A stretch of DNA of 64,000 nucleotides, taken from contig JBMFQR010000005.1 in assembly GCA_049968515.1 (NCBI GenBank), positions 1 to 64,000 of the forward strand. Direction: 5' to 3'. The notes below the pieces were generated by a model. The model saw nothing but the letters and a program-made list of their open reading frames with translations, searched no databases and was not told where the DNA came from. A program made the position numbers and the translations under genes. Positions 1 to 8,122 of the stretch are shown piece by piece. Numbering within the stretch: position 1 is the first letter of the stretch; each line of letters starts with the position of its first letter. The stretch comes from JAOACQ01 sp049968515. Its GTDB lineage: Bacteria > Spirochaetota > Brevinematia > Brevinematales > JAOACQ01.

Positions 1-29
1 ATTATAATAAAAATCTTTATTTTTGTCAA
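1..29 (-). promoter_or_regulatory. Sigma70-like promoter leaving the left window edge
   Basis: On the minus strand TTGACA (24-29) and TATAAT (1-6) are separated by exactly 17 bases, a perfect consensus match. Transcription would run out of the window, so the gene served is not visible. The cmk stop lies more than 300 bases upstream, so this starts a separate transcript rather than continuing the cmk operon. Confidence 0.6.
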
Positions 30-344
30 ATGACAGGGATGTTCCAAGTCAATAGTGGAATAGTTTCTCCAAGAAAAGAAATTTAATTGTCTTAAATTTT
101 AGATGATAATATCACGTTGAAGCATTTTAACTTCCTTGCCTCTGCCAGATATTTTTGGCAGGTAGAGAGGTTCTCTTCTTAAGCTTTTCCACTTTCAAAC
201 TTTGAGTTATATTTCCACTCTCATTATTGTAACAACATTTGACAAAAACTCGTTTTGCTGTTATAATGAATCTTGTTCAAGTTGTCCAGAAAGGAGGGAT
301 GCATTGCTACAGGCTGCCAGAGAGCGTATGCCAGCCCACAATTT
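30..344. other. Intergenic region downstream of cmk
   Basis: No convincing protein gene of normal size lies here. It holds one promoter on each strand (1-29 minus, 239-267 plus) and a short inverted repeat, CTGCCA near 143-148 against TGGCAG near 156-161, without a T tract. The only translatable candidate is a 14-codon frame from TTG at 304 (LQAARERMPAHNF after the start), 7 bases behind AGGAGGG, which ends at 348 inside the antisense of cmk. Confidence 0.4.
239..267 (+). promoter_or_regulatory. Sigma70-like promoter pointing antisense into cmk
   Basis: TTGACA at 239-244 and TATAAT at 262-267 are separated by 17 bases, a full consensus match on the plus strand. Transcription would start near 274 and enter cmk antisense. 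A strong AGGAGGG ribosome site follows at 291-297. No plus-strand gene follows for several kilobases, so the product would be an antisense RNA or a very short peptide. Confidence 0.5.
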
Positions 345-995
345 TTAGCTTTTACTCTCTATATACGATATTACCTTCTTCACAACATCCTCAATGGAAA
401 GATTTGTGCTGTCAATTACGGTGGCATTTGCCGGTATTCTTAATGGGGAAAGCTTTCTATTTCTATCCTGAAAATCTCTTTTTTCTATTTCTTTTTGCAA
501 TAGAGAAAGATTTAACTCTTTTATGCCCATTGCTTTTAGTTCATTATATCTTCTCTGTGCTCTTTCTTCTATAGAGGCATCAAGATAAAATTTATAATCC
601 GCATCTGGAAAGACAACCGTGCCGGTGTCTCTACCTTCTACAACAATGTCCATTTTACTCCCGATAATTCTCTGAAGGAAAACCATTTTCTCTCTTACAG
701 ATTTTAAACTGGAAACCTTGGAAACGTTCTTTTCAACATCAAGTTCTTTTATTCTTTCTGAAACATTCTTTCCATTGAGATAGATATTGCCGTCAATAAA
801 ATCAATACTTAAATCATTTAATGCTTCTGCTATTGAAGCCTCATCATCTATACTGATATGCTTTTCAAGGAGATACAATGTGACAGCTCTATACATTGCA
901 CCCGTGTTAAGGTAATTGATTGATAACCTTCTGGCCAAGAGCTTGGCTATGGTACTTTTTCCACTGCCGGCAGGACCATCTATGGTTATTATCAT
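345..995 (-). CDS. cmk: Cytidylate kinase
   Basis: CMP/dCMP kinase uses ATP to phosphorylate CMP and dCMP in pyrimidine nucleotide supply. The 216-residue protein has the normal family length. It opens with the P-loop GPAGSGKS at residues 7-14, has the NTGAMYRA substrate segment near 30-37 and the signature GRDTGTVVFPDA near 121-132, followed by the Arg-rich lid (ERAQRRY). The start ATG overlaps the tyrA stop as ATGA, so translation is probably coupled. In many bacteria cmk sits at the end of an aromatic amino acid cluster, as here. The identification is firm. Confidence 0.96.
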   Translation of the reverse strand: MIITIDGPAGSGKSTIAKLLARRLSINYLNTGAMYRAVTLYLLEKHISIDDEASIAEALNDLSIDFIDGNIYLNGKNVSERIKELDVEKNVSKVSSLKSVREKMVFLQRIIGSKMDIVVEGRDTGTVVFPDADYKFYLDASIEERAQRRYNELKAMGIKELNLSLLQKEIEKRDFQDRNRKLSPLRIPANATVIDSTNLSIEDVVKKVISYIESKS

Positions 996-1837
996 AACTT
1001 TTCTCTAAATTCCTTTCCTCTCCTGAGATAATCTATTAGATCCTTTCTTTTTGAGTTTCTGATGATGTGGATCAAAGTATCAATCTCTCTCGAAAAGTCC
1101 ACAAGACATCTTTCTATATTATCAGCATTAAGTAATATTATATCCGCCCACATTTCTGGATGCCCCTGTGCTATTCTTGTGGTATCAAGCAACCCCTTGC
1201 CATATAATCCAAAAAATCTTACATCTGCCCAACCATCCTTTTCAAGGTAATTACATATTGCTGAAGATATAAGATGTGGAAAATGGCTTGTTATGGCAAC
1301 AATCTCGTCGTGAAAGTCTGAAGAAATTAAAACAATCTGCGAACCGAGACTTTTCCAGAAATCCCTTATCTCAGGGAGAATTTCCTGCGGGGTTTCTGTG
1401 AGAATACCAACTATCTTTTTGTCAAAAAGATCTGCACGGGCAAACTCCATTCCGGATTTCTCACTTCCTGTCATTGGATGTGCCCCTACAAAATAAAGCC
1501 CCCTGTTATTAACTTTGTTTATTTCTTTTATAACAGCCCTTTTGACACTACCAACATCCATAACAATCACATCTTCTTTCAAAAAAGGCATATAGGTCGA
1601 AAAAATATGGCCTACCATTTCAACGGGAGTGCATATTATAAAATAATCGAGTTCAGAAACTATGTCAGAGTTTTCGGTGCCGTAAGTATCAATCATTCCG
1701 AGATTTTTTGCATTTTCAAGCTTTTTTACGTCCCTGCCAAAACCATACACCTTTGATTCTGGAAGAAAGGCTTTTATTGCTAAAGCTAAAGAACCTCCAA
1801 TTAATCCAAGCCCGTAAATTCCAAAGGTTTTCTTCAT
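992..1837 (-). CDS. tyrA: Prephenate dehydrogenase
   Basis: This enzyme makes 4-hydroxyphenylpyruvate from prephenate with NAD(P)+ in tyrosine synthesis. The 281-residue chain starts with a Rossmann nucleotide-binding motif, GLGLIGGS at residues 9-16. It carries the family substrate motif GAHPMTGSEKSG near 118-129 with the conserved His and Ser. There is no fused chorismate mutase or ACT domain, so it is the short monofunctional form. It lies 26 bases behind the DAHP synthase gene and overlaps cmk by four bases, forming one aromatic operon. An arogenate preference cannot be excluded from sequence alone. Confidence 0.93.
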   Translation of the reverse strand: MKKTFGIYGLGLIGGSLALAIKAFLPESKVYGFGRDVKKLENAKNLGMIDTYGTENSDIVSELDYFIICTPVEMVGHIFSTYMPFLKEDVIVMDVGSVKRAVIKEINKVNNRGLYFVGAHPMTGSEKSGMEFARADLFDKKIVGILTETPQEILPEIRDFWKSLGSQIVLISSDFHDEIVAITSHFPHLISSAICNYLEKDGWADVRFFGLYGKGLLDTTRIAQGHPEMWADIILLNADNIERCLVDFSREIDTLIHIIRNSKRKDLIDYLRRGKEFREKL

Positions 1838-1863
1838 GCATATCTCCGGTAAAATTTATAAAA

Positions 1864-2886
1864 TTAAAAGAGATTTTTTCCACTACCAACCACAGAGGCG
1901 ATCTTTTTTATCTCCTGCATAAGGATTAGAAATTTCTCCGGCTTTAAGGATTGTGCCCCATCTGAAAGTGCCTTTTCTGGCTCATGGTGAACCTCTACCA
2001 TAATTCCATCGCAGCCGGCAGAGATACTTGCCAGTGACACAGGAATTACATATTTCCATTTACCGGAAGCATGGGATGGGTCAACAATTACCGGCAAATG
2101 TGATAATTCCTTGACAACAGAAACTGCCAGAATATCGAGAGTATTTCTGGTAGAGGTTTCAAATGTTCTTATACCTCTTTCACAGAGAATGACATTTTTA
2201 TTGCCTTCAGACATTATGTATTCTGCAGACATAAGCCATTCTTCAATCGTTTGTGCCATTCCCCTCTTCAGTATTACTGGTTTGTCCAGCCTGCCCACAG
2301 CCTTAAGAAGAGAATAATTCTGTGCATTTCTGGTCCCTATCTGAAGCACATCAGCATATTGATTAACAAGCTCAAGAGTTTCCGAGTCCATAACCTCAGT
2401 AACTACGGGCAAATCAAATTCACTGCCAGCTTTCTTTAGCAACTTAAGGCCAGATTCCCCCAGCCCCTGAAAGGCATAAGGAGAAGTTCTCGGTTTGAAT
2501 GCCCCCCCTCTCAAGAAATTTGCTCCCGCTTTTTTTACTGCTTCGGCAATAGTCATCAGTTGAGATTCACTTTCTACACTGCATGGACCGGCTATTATTC
2601 CCAGATTTCCACCCCCAATAAGCGAATTTTTAACCTTTATTATTGTGGGGTCGGGGTGAAAATCAATGCTTGCAAGTTTATATGGTTTTGAAACATGAAC
2701 TATCGACTCAACACATGCAAGGGATGCAATTGGTGAGTCTGCAAGTTTTGATTTATCACCAATTACTCCTATGATTGTCTGCATTTCTCCTACAGAAACG
2801 TTGGTTTTTAACCCAACCTTTTGTATCATTTTAACAATATGGTCTATTTCTTCCTTTGTGGCAGTGGGTTTTAAGACAATTATCAT
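1864..2886 (-). CDS. aroF: 3-deoxy-7-phosphoheptulonate synthase (DAHP synthase), type I
   Basis: The enzyme condenses phosphoenolpyruvate and erythrose 4-phosphate, the first step of the shikimate pathway. Residues 1-70 form a small ferredoxin-like regulatory domain, as in Thermotoga DAHP synthase, which mediates tyrosine or phenylalanine feedback. The catalytic barrel follows with GPCSVES near 100-106, the RGGAFKPRTSPYAF segment near 126-139 and a late DPSHASGK metal and substrate loop. The length, 340 residues, matches this subtype. The ATG follows AGAGG at a rather long spacing. The gene heads the operon aroF-tyrA-cmk and has its own promoter just upstream. Confidence 0.94.
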   Translation of the reverse strand: MIIVLKPTATKEEIDHIVKMIQKVGLKTNVSVGEMQTIIGVIGDKSKLADSPIASLACVESIVHVSKPYKLASIDFHPDPTIIKVKNSLIGGGNLGIIAGPCSVESESQLMTIAEAVKKAGANFLRGGAFKPRTSPYAFQGLGESGLKLLKKAGSEFDLPVVTEVMDSETLELVNQYADVLQIGTRNAQNYSLLKAVGRLDKPVILKRGMAQTIEEWLMSAEYIMSEGNKNVILCERGIRTFETSTRNTLDILAVSVVKELSHLPVIVDPSHASGKWKYVIPVSLASISAGCDGIMVEVHHEPEKALSDGAQSLKPEKFLILMQEIKKIASVVGSGKNLF

Positions 2887-2910
2887 AATATCACGTTACC
2901 TCTATGTATG

Positions 2911-2939
2911 ATTTTAATATAAACTGAAAAAAAAGTAAA
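2911..2939 (-). promoter_or_regulatory. Promoter of the aroF-tyrA-cmk operon
   Basis: On the minus strand TTTACT (2934-2939) and TAAAAT (2911-2916) are 17 bases apart, ending about 25 bases before the aroF start. It lies between the GH3 stop and aroF, so the aromatic operon can be transcribed independently of the glucosidase. Confidence 0.5.
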
Positions 2940-2943
2940 AAAA

Positions 2944-4737
2944 TTAATATGTCAGACCATAACCAAGCGGAAACATTGGATTATAGCCTTTTTCTCCTGC
3001 ATTCACCGGCAGGCTCTCACCATCTTTTGGCCATGAGAAAGGAAGTTTGCCTGTTGGCTTATAATCTCCAGAAAGAATGTCAGTCACACCTTCTGCCTCT
3101 GTACCGAAAAGCCAAGCTACAAGTATGGCATCAAAACTATCTTTTAAATCTGGTATTACAAGGCTTCTACCCGTGATAAGAATTAAAATCTTTTTCACCC
3201 TGATATTTTTAAGCGAATTGTATATCTCCATATCCTCTCTGTCTAATGCCGGAATCTCTCTATCACCAAGAAATTCTGCATATGGACTTTCACCGAGAAC
3301 AGCTATTATTATGTCTACATCCTTTGTGTTACCTTTTGAAACCTTTGTACCATAGCTGTCATATGTTATCTTTGTTTTTTTATCTAAATTTTTCTTTAAT
3401 GCTTCAAGAATTGTCATGCCAGGCAAAAATTTTCCTTTTTTCCCCTGCCAGCTCAATGTCCATCCACCACACTGGCTGCCAATATCATCTGCCTTTGGAC
3501 CGACAACAACTATATGCTTGAGGTTTCTGGCAAAAGGAAGTATATTGTTCTCGTTCTTCAAGAGAACGATACTCTTTCTTACTGCTTCTCTTGCTAGTTC
3601 TTTGTGTTCATTGACACCTACAATCTGAATTTCTTTCTCAGGAGATGGATTATCAAAAAGGCCAGCTTCAAATTTAACCCTGAGTATCCTTCTCACAGCC
3701 TCATCTATTCTTGAAATGCTTACTCTTTTGCTTTCAACAAGCTTTTTCAGGGTTGTAATAAACCTTACATAGTCATCAGGAACCATTACCATATCTATAC
3801 CTGCATTTATGGCTTTTTCGACCTGGTCTTCATAGCTTCCTGATAGCTGCTCAATTGCCTTCCAGTCTGAAACGATAAAGCCCTTAAATCTTAGCTCTTT
3901 TTTTAACACGTCTGTAAGATAATATTTATGCTCATGCATTTTCACGCCGTTCAAACTTGAAAATGATGCCATAATGGTTTTTACATTGTTTGAAATGGCA
4001 TAAATATAAGGTGTTAAATAAAGCCTTCTTAAAGTTTTTTCATCCTTTACAATTGTATCACCCTGATCCAGCAAGCCATTTATTCCAGTCCCATAAGCTG
4101 TCCCACCATCCCCTAAATAATGCTTGGCACAGGCTACAAGACCAGCTTTTTGAAACCCTCTTATCTGGGCAGCTCCGAGCCTTGCCACGAGTCCCGGGTC
4201 TTCGGAAAAACTCTCATAGGCTCTCCCCCATCTCTCATCTCTCGAAACAGCAACACACGGAGCAAATGTCCAGTTGATGCCCACAGCAAGACATTCCTTT
4301 GCAGTGGCCTCAGCAATCTTTTCAGCCAGTTCTTCATCTCCCGTAGCTCCTATCCCGATATTATGCGGGAATATCGTTGAGCCATAGACCTTCTGGTTCC
4401 CGTGAACTGCATCGACTCCAAAAAGCAGGGGAATTTTTAATCTCGTCTTTAAAGCATAGCTCTGGAGTTTAGATATAAATTCTTTCCAGTCCTGTGGCTT
4501 TGATTTTGATTCAATGTTATCTGGAAATGAATTTCCGCCGCTGAGAACAGAACCGATAAAATATTCTGTTATGTCTTCTTTTCTTTTAAGATAAGAACTA
4601 TCTACCTGCGTCATCTGCCCAATTTTTTCCTCAAGTGTCATACGGGAAAGGAGATTTTCAACCTCTTTATCAATATCTCTGGCGTAACCAGAAGCAAAAA
4701 TAAACAAAATTCCGAGGAATAGAAGAATTCTTTTCAT
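2944..4737 (-). CDS. Secreted glycoside hydrolase family 3 beta-glucan glucosidase
   Basis: The protein resembles the beta-D-glucan glucohydrolase branch of GH3, which releases glucose from ends of beta-glucans and cello- or laminari-oligosaccharides. The first 18-20 residues form a signal peptide (KRILLFLGILFIFASGYA). The N-terminal barrel has KHYLGDGGT and the nucleophile Asp in FIVSDW, about residue 291. The C-terminal domain has GGWTLSWQG and GESPYAE, the acid/base region of this branch. There is no fibronectin-like tail. The start is the ATG at 4737 after GGAGG; an ATG four codons upstream overlaps that ribosome site and is less likely. It may act with the GH16 enzyme at 47 kb. Confidence 0.92.
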   Translation of the reverse strand: MKRILLFLGILFIFASGYARDIDKEVENLLSRMTLEEKIGQMTQVDSSYLKRKEDITEYFIGSVLSGGNSFPDNIESKSKPQDWKEFISKLQSYALKTRLKIPLLFGVDAVHGNQKVYGSTIFPHNIGIGATGDEELAEKIAEATAKECLAVGINWTFAPCVAVSRDERWGRAYESFSEDPGLVARLGAAQIRGFQKAGLVACAKHYLGDGGTAYGTGINGLLDQGDTIVKDEKTLRRLYLTPYIYAISNNVKTIMASFSSLNGVKMHEHKYYLTDVLKKELRFKGFIVSDWKAIEQLSGSYEDQVEKAINAGIDMVMVPDDYVRFITTLKKLVESKRVSISRIDEAVRRILRVKFEAGLFDNPSPEKEIQIVGVNEHKELAREAVRKSIVLLKNENNILPFARNLKHIVVVGPKADDIGSQCGGWTLSWQGKKGKFLPGMTILEALKKNLDKKTKITYDSYGTKVSKGNTKDVDIIIAVLGESPYAEFLGDREIPALDREDMEIYNSLKNIRVKKILILITGRSLVIPDLKDSFDAILVAWLFGTEAEGVTDILSGDYKPTGKLPFSWPKDGESLPVNAGEKGYNPMFPLGYGLTY

Positions 4738-4753
4738 ATTGGCCTCCATAAAT

Positions 4754-4782
4754 ATTATTGCACATTTCCGATTTTAAATCAA
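4754..4782 (-). promoter_or_regulatory. Probable promoter of the GH3 gene
   Basis: On the minus strand TTGATT (4777-4782) and AATAAT (4754-4759) are separated by 17 bases and end 16 bases before the start codon. The match is moderate. It lies back to back with the plus-strand riboswitch promoter at 4803-4831. Confidence 0.4.
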
Positions 4783-4802
4783 AAAATCAGGGATAAAGAA
4801 TT

Positions 4803-4831
4803 TTGACTAATTTTTCTTTATAAATTATAAT
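4803..4831 (+). promoter_or_regulatory. Promoter of the fluoride riboswitch transcript
   Basis: TTGACT (4803-4808) and TATAAT (4826-4831) are 17 bases apart. The predicted start, about 4838-4840, falls directly before the first base of the riboswitch aptamer. This placement strongly suggests a live promoter dedicated to the riboswitch. Confidence 0.7.
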
Positions 4832-4840
4832 AATATTGAA

Positions 4841-4930
4841 GGTGATGGAGTTCACCTTTAACCGCCCATCCAATCCATTTCAAGGGCTGATAACTCCTGC
4901 CTGATTTTTAAAATCTAAAAAAGAGGAGTT
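4841..4930 (+). promoter_or_regulatory. Fluoride riboswitch (crcB motif) with an alternative hairpin
   Basis: The aptamer follows the crcB-motif layout. Hairpin GGTGA/TCACC (4841-4845/4852-4856) carries the loop TGGAGT. A TTTAACC joint leads to the stem GCCC/GGGC (4864-4867/4884-4887), then the conserved tail TGATAACTCCTGCC (4888-4901). The loop GGAGT (4847-4851) can pair with ACTCC (4893-4897), the known pseudoknot. As expression platform, AACTCCT (4892-4898) can instead pair with AGGAGTT (4924-4930), which would break the pseudoknot. Riboswitches of this class bind fluoride and switch on exporters. No exporter follows here; the next gene is rpmF at 5104. Confidence 0.85.
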
Positions 4931-4933
4931 TAA

Positions 4934-4960
4934 GGTGGGGGTATAATTTTATGACCCACC
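4934..4960 (+). terminator. Hairpin after the riboswitch, possible terminator
   Basis: GGTGGG (4934-4939) pairs with CCCACC (4955-4960), a six-pair stem. The following sequence is T-rich (TATGGATATTTTGTTT) but has no clean T run, so termination is only possible. A 13-codon frame begins at ATG 4951 inside the hairpin and ends at TAG 4990-4992; its ribosome site is poor. Confidence 0.35.
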
Positions 4961-5032
4961 TATGGATATTTTGTTTCTCTGCATACAGATAGAAATTTTT
5001 AAGTCATTTCGGGAAATTTAAACCCATATTTT

Positions 5033-5061
5033 TTGACAATTAATAAACTATCAGCTAAAAT
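5033..5061 (+). promoter_or_regulatory. Promoter of the rpmF-plsX-fab operon
   Basis: TTGACA (5033-5038) and TAAAAT (5056-5061) are 17 bases apart, about 35 bases before the ribosome site of rpmF. It gives the operon a start independent of the riboswitch transcript. Confidence 0.6.
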
Positions 5062-5103
5062 ATAAAGCTATCTGGTTTTAATTATTGGTTAAAGGAGAAG
5101 TAA

Positions 5104-5298
5104 ATGGGTGTTCCAAAGCATAAAGTTGCCAAAACAAAATCGCGAATGCGAAAGTCAAATAGCTACTACAGGGTGAAACCGCTTGCTGTCTCAAAATGTC
5201 CAAATTGTGGTGCTCTCAAATTACCACACAGGATCTGTCCGGAATGTGGATATTATAAGGGAAGACAGATTATAACCAGAGTGGTAAAGGGAGAATAA
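5104..5298 (+). CDS. rpmF: 50S ribosomal protein L32
   Basis: This small ribosomal protein (64 residues) binds 23S rRNA in the large subunit. It has the usual basic N-terminus beginning MGVPKHKVAKTKSRMR and a zinc ribbon with four cysteines at 32, 35, 45 and 48 (CPNC and CPEC), so it is the zinc-binding form. The start follows AAAGGAG at good spacing. It begins the classic order rpmF-plsX-fabH-fabG found in many bacteria. Confidence 0.96.
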   Translation: MGVPKHKVAKTKSRMRKSNSYYRVKPLAVSKCPNCGALKLPHRICPECGYYKGRQIITRVVKGE

Positions 5299-5306
5299 AA
5301 TCCTTT

Positions 5307-6326
5307 ATGAAGATAGGTCTGGATCTTATAAGTGGCGAGAATCTACTTGCAAAGCTTGTGGCTGGAAGTTTTGATGCTCTGAAATCGAGAAGTGACCTTG
5401 AGATTGTTTATATCGGCAGAGAGGAGGCATACAGAGAGCTTTTTTCTGGTATGTATAGAGGGGAGTATAAGCAATTCTCATCAAGGATAAAGATAGTTAA
5501 TGCGCCTGAAGTTATTGAAATGGAAGATGACCCTCTGAAAGTAATTAAACAGAAAAAGGAATCGAGCATTGTAAAAGGATTAACCCTTCATAAAAATGGA
5601 GAGATTGATGCCTTCTTTTCTCCTGGAAATACTGGAGCAATTGTAGTGGCATCCTCAATAATACTTGGTAGAATAAAAGGTATAAAAAAGCCAGCCCTTG
5701 TCTCCTTAATGCCCAATATCGAAGGAAGAACAAATCTTTTGCTTGATGTAGGTGCAAGTGCTGAATGTGATCCAGCAGATCTTGTTAAATTCGGAATAAT
5801 GGGTGACATTTATGCAAGAGAGGTTATTGGTGTAAGTAGTCCAAAGATTGGACTTCTCAATATAGGAGAAGAAGAACATAAAGGAAATAGAAGTGCAAAG
5901 GAAGCATATAAAAGATTTTCAGAACTTAAAGAAATTAATTTTTACGGAAATGTTGAGGGTTATGAGATTTTTTCAAATGTTGTTGACATTGTTGTCTGCG
6001 ATGGATACATTGGAAATATAGCCCTTAAGGTAGCAGAGGGAACAGCAAAAGCAATCTCAATCCTTCTTAAGCAGGCAATAAAAAGCAATCCGCTTTCAGT
6101 TATCTCCTTTCCTTTATATGCACCATCCCTCTCAAAGCTAAAATCAACCATAGACCCGGAAAAGTATGGAGGAGCCCCTCTTCTTGGAATAAATGGGAAC
6201 GTCTTCATCGGCCATGGAAAATCCGGCAGGGATGCAATAAAATATGGCGTACTTGTTGCAGCAAGAGCAGTGGAACATAACGTTCTTGGAAAACTGAAAA
6301 AAGGGCTTGCCGGGTTTAAGTATTAG
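5307..6326 (+). CDS. plsX: Phosphate acyltransferase PlsX
   Basis: PlsX turns acyl-ACP into acyl-phosphate, which PlsY uses to start phospholipid synthesis. The 339-residue length and the core are typical: FSPGNTGAIV, the LLLDVGAS segment, GLLNIGEEEHKG and a C-terminal HGKSGRDA segment. The N-terminus is unusual: the family's Asp-Met-Gly-Gly-Asp motif is replaced by LDLISGEN, so the phosphate-binding start of the protein is diverged. Eight bases separate it from rpmF and 18 from fabH. The core and context make the call firm. Confidence 0.92.
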   Translation: MKIGLDLISGENLLAKLVAGSFDALKSRSDLEIVYIGREEAYRELFSGMYRGEYKQFSSRIKIVNAPEVIEMEDDPLKVIKQKKESSIVKGLTLHKNGEIDAFFSPGNTGAIVVASSIILGRIKGIKKPALVSLMPNIEGRTNLLLDVGASAECDPADLVKFGIMGDIYAREVIGVSSPKIGLLNIGEEEHKGNRSAKEAYKRFSELKEINFYGNVEGYEIFSNVVDIVVCDGYIGNIALKVAEGTAKAISILLKQAIKSNPLSVISFPLYAPSLSKLKSTIDPEKYGGAPLLGINGNVFIGHGKSGRDAIKYGVLVAARAVEHNVLGKLKKGLAGFKY

Positions 6327-6344
6327 TGTTTACGGAGGAGATTA

Positions 6345-7331
6345 ATGTATAAAGCAAAAATTTCTGGGATAGGCAAGTATCTACCAGAGAAGGTCTTGAC
6401 AAACTTTGACCTCGAGAAAATGGTAGATACAACCAATGAATGGATAGTTACAAGAACAGGGATAAAAGAGCGACACATTGCATCTGAGGGTGAAACTACT
6501 TCTTTTTTTGGAGCAAAGGCGGCAGAAGAGGCTATAAAAAGAGCAGGTATATCAAAGGATGATATTGAGATGATTATAGTGGCCACCTTTACACCTGATA
6601 TGCTTATGCCTTCAACTGCCTGTATAATTCAGGATATTTTAAAGATTCCAGATACTGGTGCAATTGATATTGAGGCTGCATGTTCTGGTTTTCTTTATGG
6701 TCTTTCAATGGCAAATGCATATGTTGTATCAGGAACCTACAGGAATGTGCTTGTTATAGGAAGCGAAACCATTTCAAGATTTACAGACTGGGAGGACAGA
6801 AGTACTTGCGTACTCTTTGGCGATGGTGCAGGTGCAGTTGTTGTATCGAGGGCAGAAGAAAATGAACCATCCGAACTCATTGGATTTAAGCTTTTTGGAG
6901 ATGGTTCTTACAAGGATATGCTCTGTATTGAGGCTGGTGGAGCTTTAAGACCATCAAGTGTCCAGACAGTTGCAAACAGGCAGCATTATCTCAAGATGAA
7001 TGGCAATAGTACATTTAAGGTAGCTGTAAGAACTATGGCTGATATGCTTGAAAGTATTTTAGAAGAGCATAAAGTCGACATAAAAGATGTGAAGTATCTT
7101 ATACCCCATCAGGCAAACATAAGAATTATAAACGCTGTGGCAGAAAGACTAAATCTGCCAACGGAAAAGGTTATAGTAAATATTGATAAATATGCAAATA
7201 CAAGTGCGGCAACAATACCTATAGCAATGGAAGAAGCAATTACTGATGGCAGGATAAAGAGAGGAGATTTGATAGCAATGGTAGCTTTTGGGGGAGGCTT
7301 TACTTCTGCTGCAGGTTTAATGGTATATTAA
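6345..7331 (+). CDS. fabH: 3-oxoacyl-ACP synthase III (KAS III)
   Basis: FabH starts fatty acid chains by condensing acetyl-CoA (or a branched primer) with malonyl-ACP. The 328 residues contain the complete Cys-His-Asn triad: Cys113 in EAACSGF, His in LIPHQAN and Asn in KYANTSAATIP. A glycine-rich C-terminus (AFGGGFTSAAGLM) matches the family. The start follows GGAGGAGATTA, a strong ribosome site. It lies between plsX and fabG in the fatty acid operon. Confidence 0.96.
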   Translation: MYKAKISGIGKYLPEKVLTNFDLEKMVDTTNEWIVTRTGIKERHIASEGETTSFFGAKAAEEAIKRAGISKDDIEMIIVATFTPDMLMPSTACIIQDILKIPDTGAIDIEAACSGFLYGLSMANAYVVSGTYRNVLVIGSETISRFTDWEDRSTCVLFGDGAGAVVVSRAEENEPSELIGFKLFGDGSYKDMLCIEAGGALRPSSVQTVANRQHYLKMNGNSTFKVAVRTMADMLESILEEHKVDIKDVKYLIPHQANIRIINAVAERLNLPTEKVIVNIDKYANTSAATIPIAMEEAITDGRIKRGDLIAMVAFGGGFTSAAGLMVY

Positions 7332-7354
7332 GTAATAACAAAAGAGGAGGAAAA

Positions 7355-8101
7355 ATGGGAAAACTAAATAATAAGAATGCAATAGTTACAGGTTCTGCAA
7401 GAGGCATTGGCAAAGCCATCGCAATTAAGCTTGCAGAAGAAGGAGCAAACGTAGTAATAGTTGATGTTAATTATGAGTCTGCAGTCGAAACCTCTGAGGA
7501 AATAAAGAAAATGGGTGTAAAAAGTTTTGCAATGAAGGTGGATGTTACAAAGTATGAAGAGGTTGATGCAATGATTCAAAAAACAAAAAATGAATGGGGC
7601 AGTGTTGATATTCTTGTAAACAATGCAGGAATTACAAAGGACAATCTCATTCTTAAGATGACACCAGAAGATTTTGATCTTGTAATAGACATAAATCTCA
7701 AGGGAGTATTTAACGGGATAAAGGCTGTTTTTCCCGTGATGATGAAGCAGAAAAGCGGAAAGATTGTCAATATTGCATCTGTAATCGGCCTTATAGGTAA
7801 CGTAGGGCAGGCGAATTATTCGGCCTCAAAGGGTGGTGTAATTGCACTTACAAAGACTGCAGCAAAAGAACTCGCTTCAAGAGGTGTATGTGTGAATGCT
7901 GTAGCCCCTGGTTATATCCAGACACCAATGACAGATAAGCTTCCAGATAATGTCAAGGAAGAGATATTAAAGCTTGTGCCTTTGAGGAGGATGGGACAAC
8001 CAGAAGATGTTGCAAAGGTTGTACTTTTCTTGGCCTCATCAGACTCTGATTATATAACAGGTCAAACCATCGCTGTTGATGGCGGTATGGTTATGTCTTA
8101 A
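7355..8101 (+). CDS. fabG: 3-oxoacyl-ACP reductase
   Basis: FabG reduces 3-oxoacyl-ACP with NADPH in the elongation cycle. This short-chain dehydrogenase (248 residues) has the cofactor motif GSARGIGK near 13-20, NNAG near 87, catalytic Ser near 142 and the YSASKGG Tyr-Lys pair near 156-160. The C-terminus reads DGGMVMS, as usual. AGAGGAGG precedes the ATG. An acyl carrier gene usually follows fabG, but here only 21 bases separate it from fabF. Confidence 0.95.
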   Translation: MGKLNNKNAIVTGSARGIGKAIAIKLAEEGANVVIVDVNYESAVETSEEIKKMGVKSFAMKVDVTKYEEVDAMIQKTKNEWGSVDILVNNAGITKDNLILKMTPEDFDLVIDINLKGVFNGIKAVFPVMMKQKSGKIVNIASVIGLIGNVGQANYSASKGGVIALTKTAAKELASRGVCVNAVAPGYIQTPMTDKLPDNVKEEILKLVPLRRMGQPEDVAKVVLFLASSDSDYITGQTIAVDGGMVMS

Positions 8102-8122
8102 CCCACTGGTAAGGAGATACAT

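Noticed and set aside
239..574. A 111-codon plus-strand frame overlapping cmk
   Set aside because: Most of it is antisense to the well-supported cmk gene and it has no family features. Its first codons overlap the promoter boxes at 239-267. Only the promoter and a very short frame remain of interest.
5545..5809. Minus-strand frames inside plsX and many similar frames inside other genes
   Set aside because: They have no ribosome sites or family features and lie fully within strongly supported genes on the other strand.
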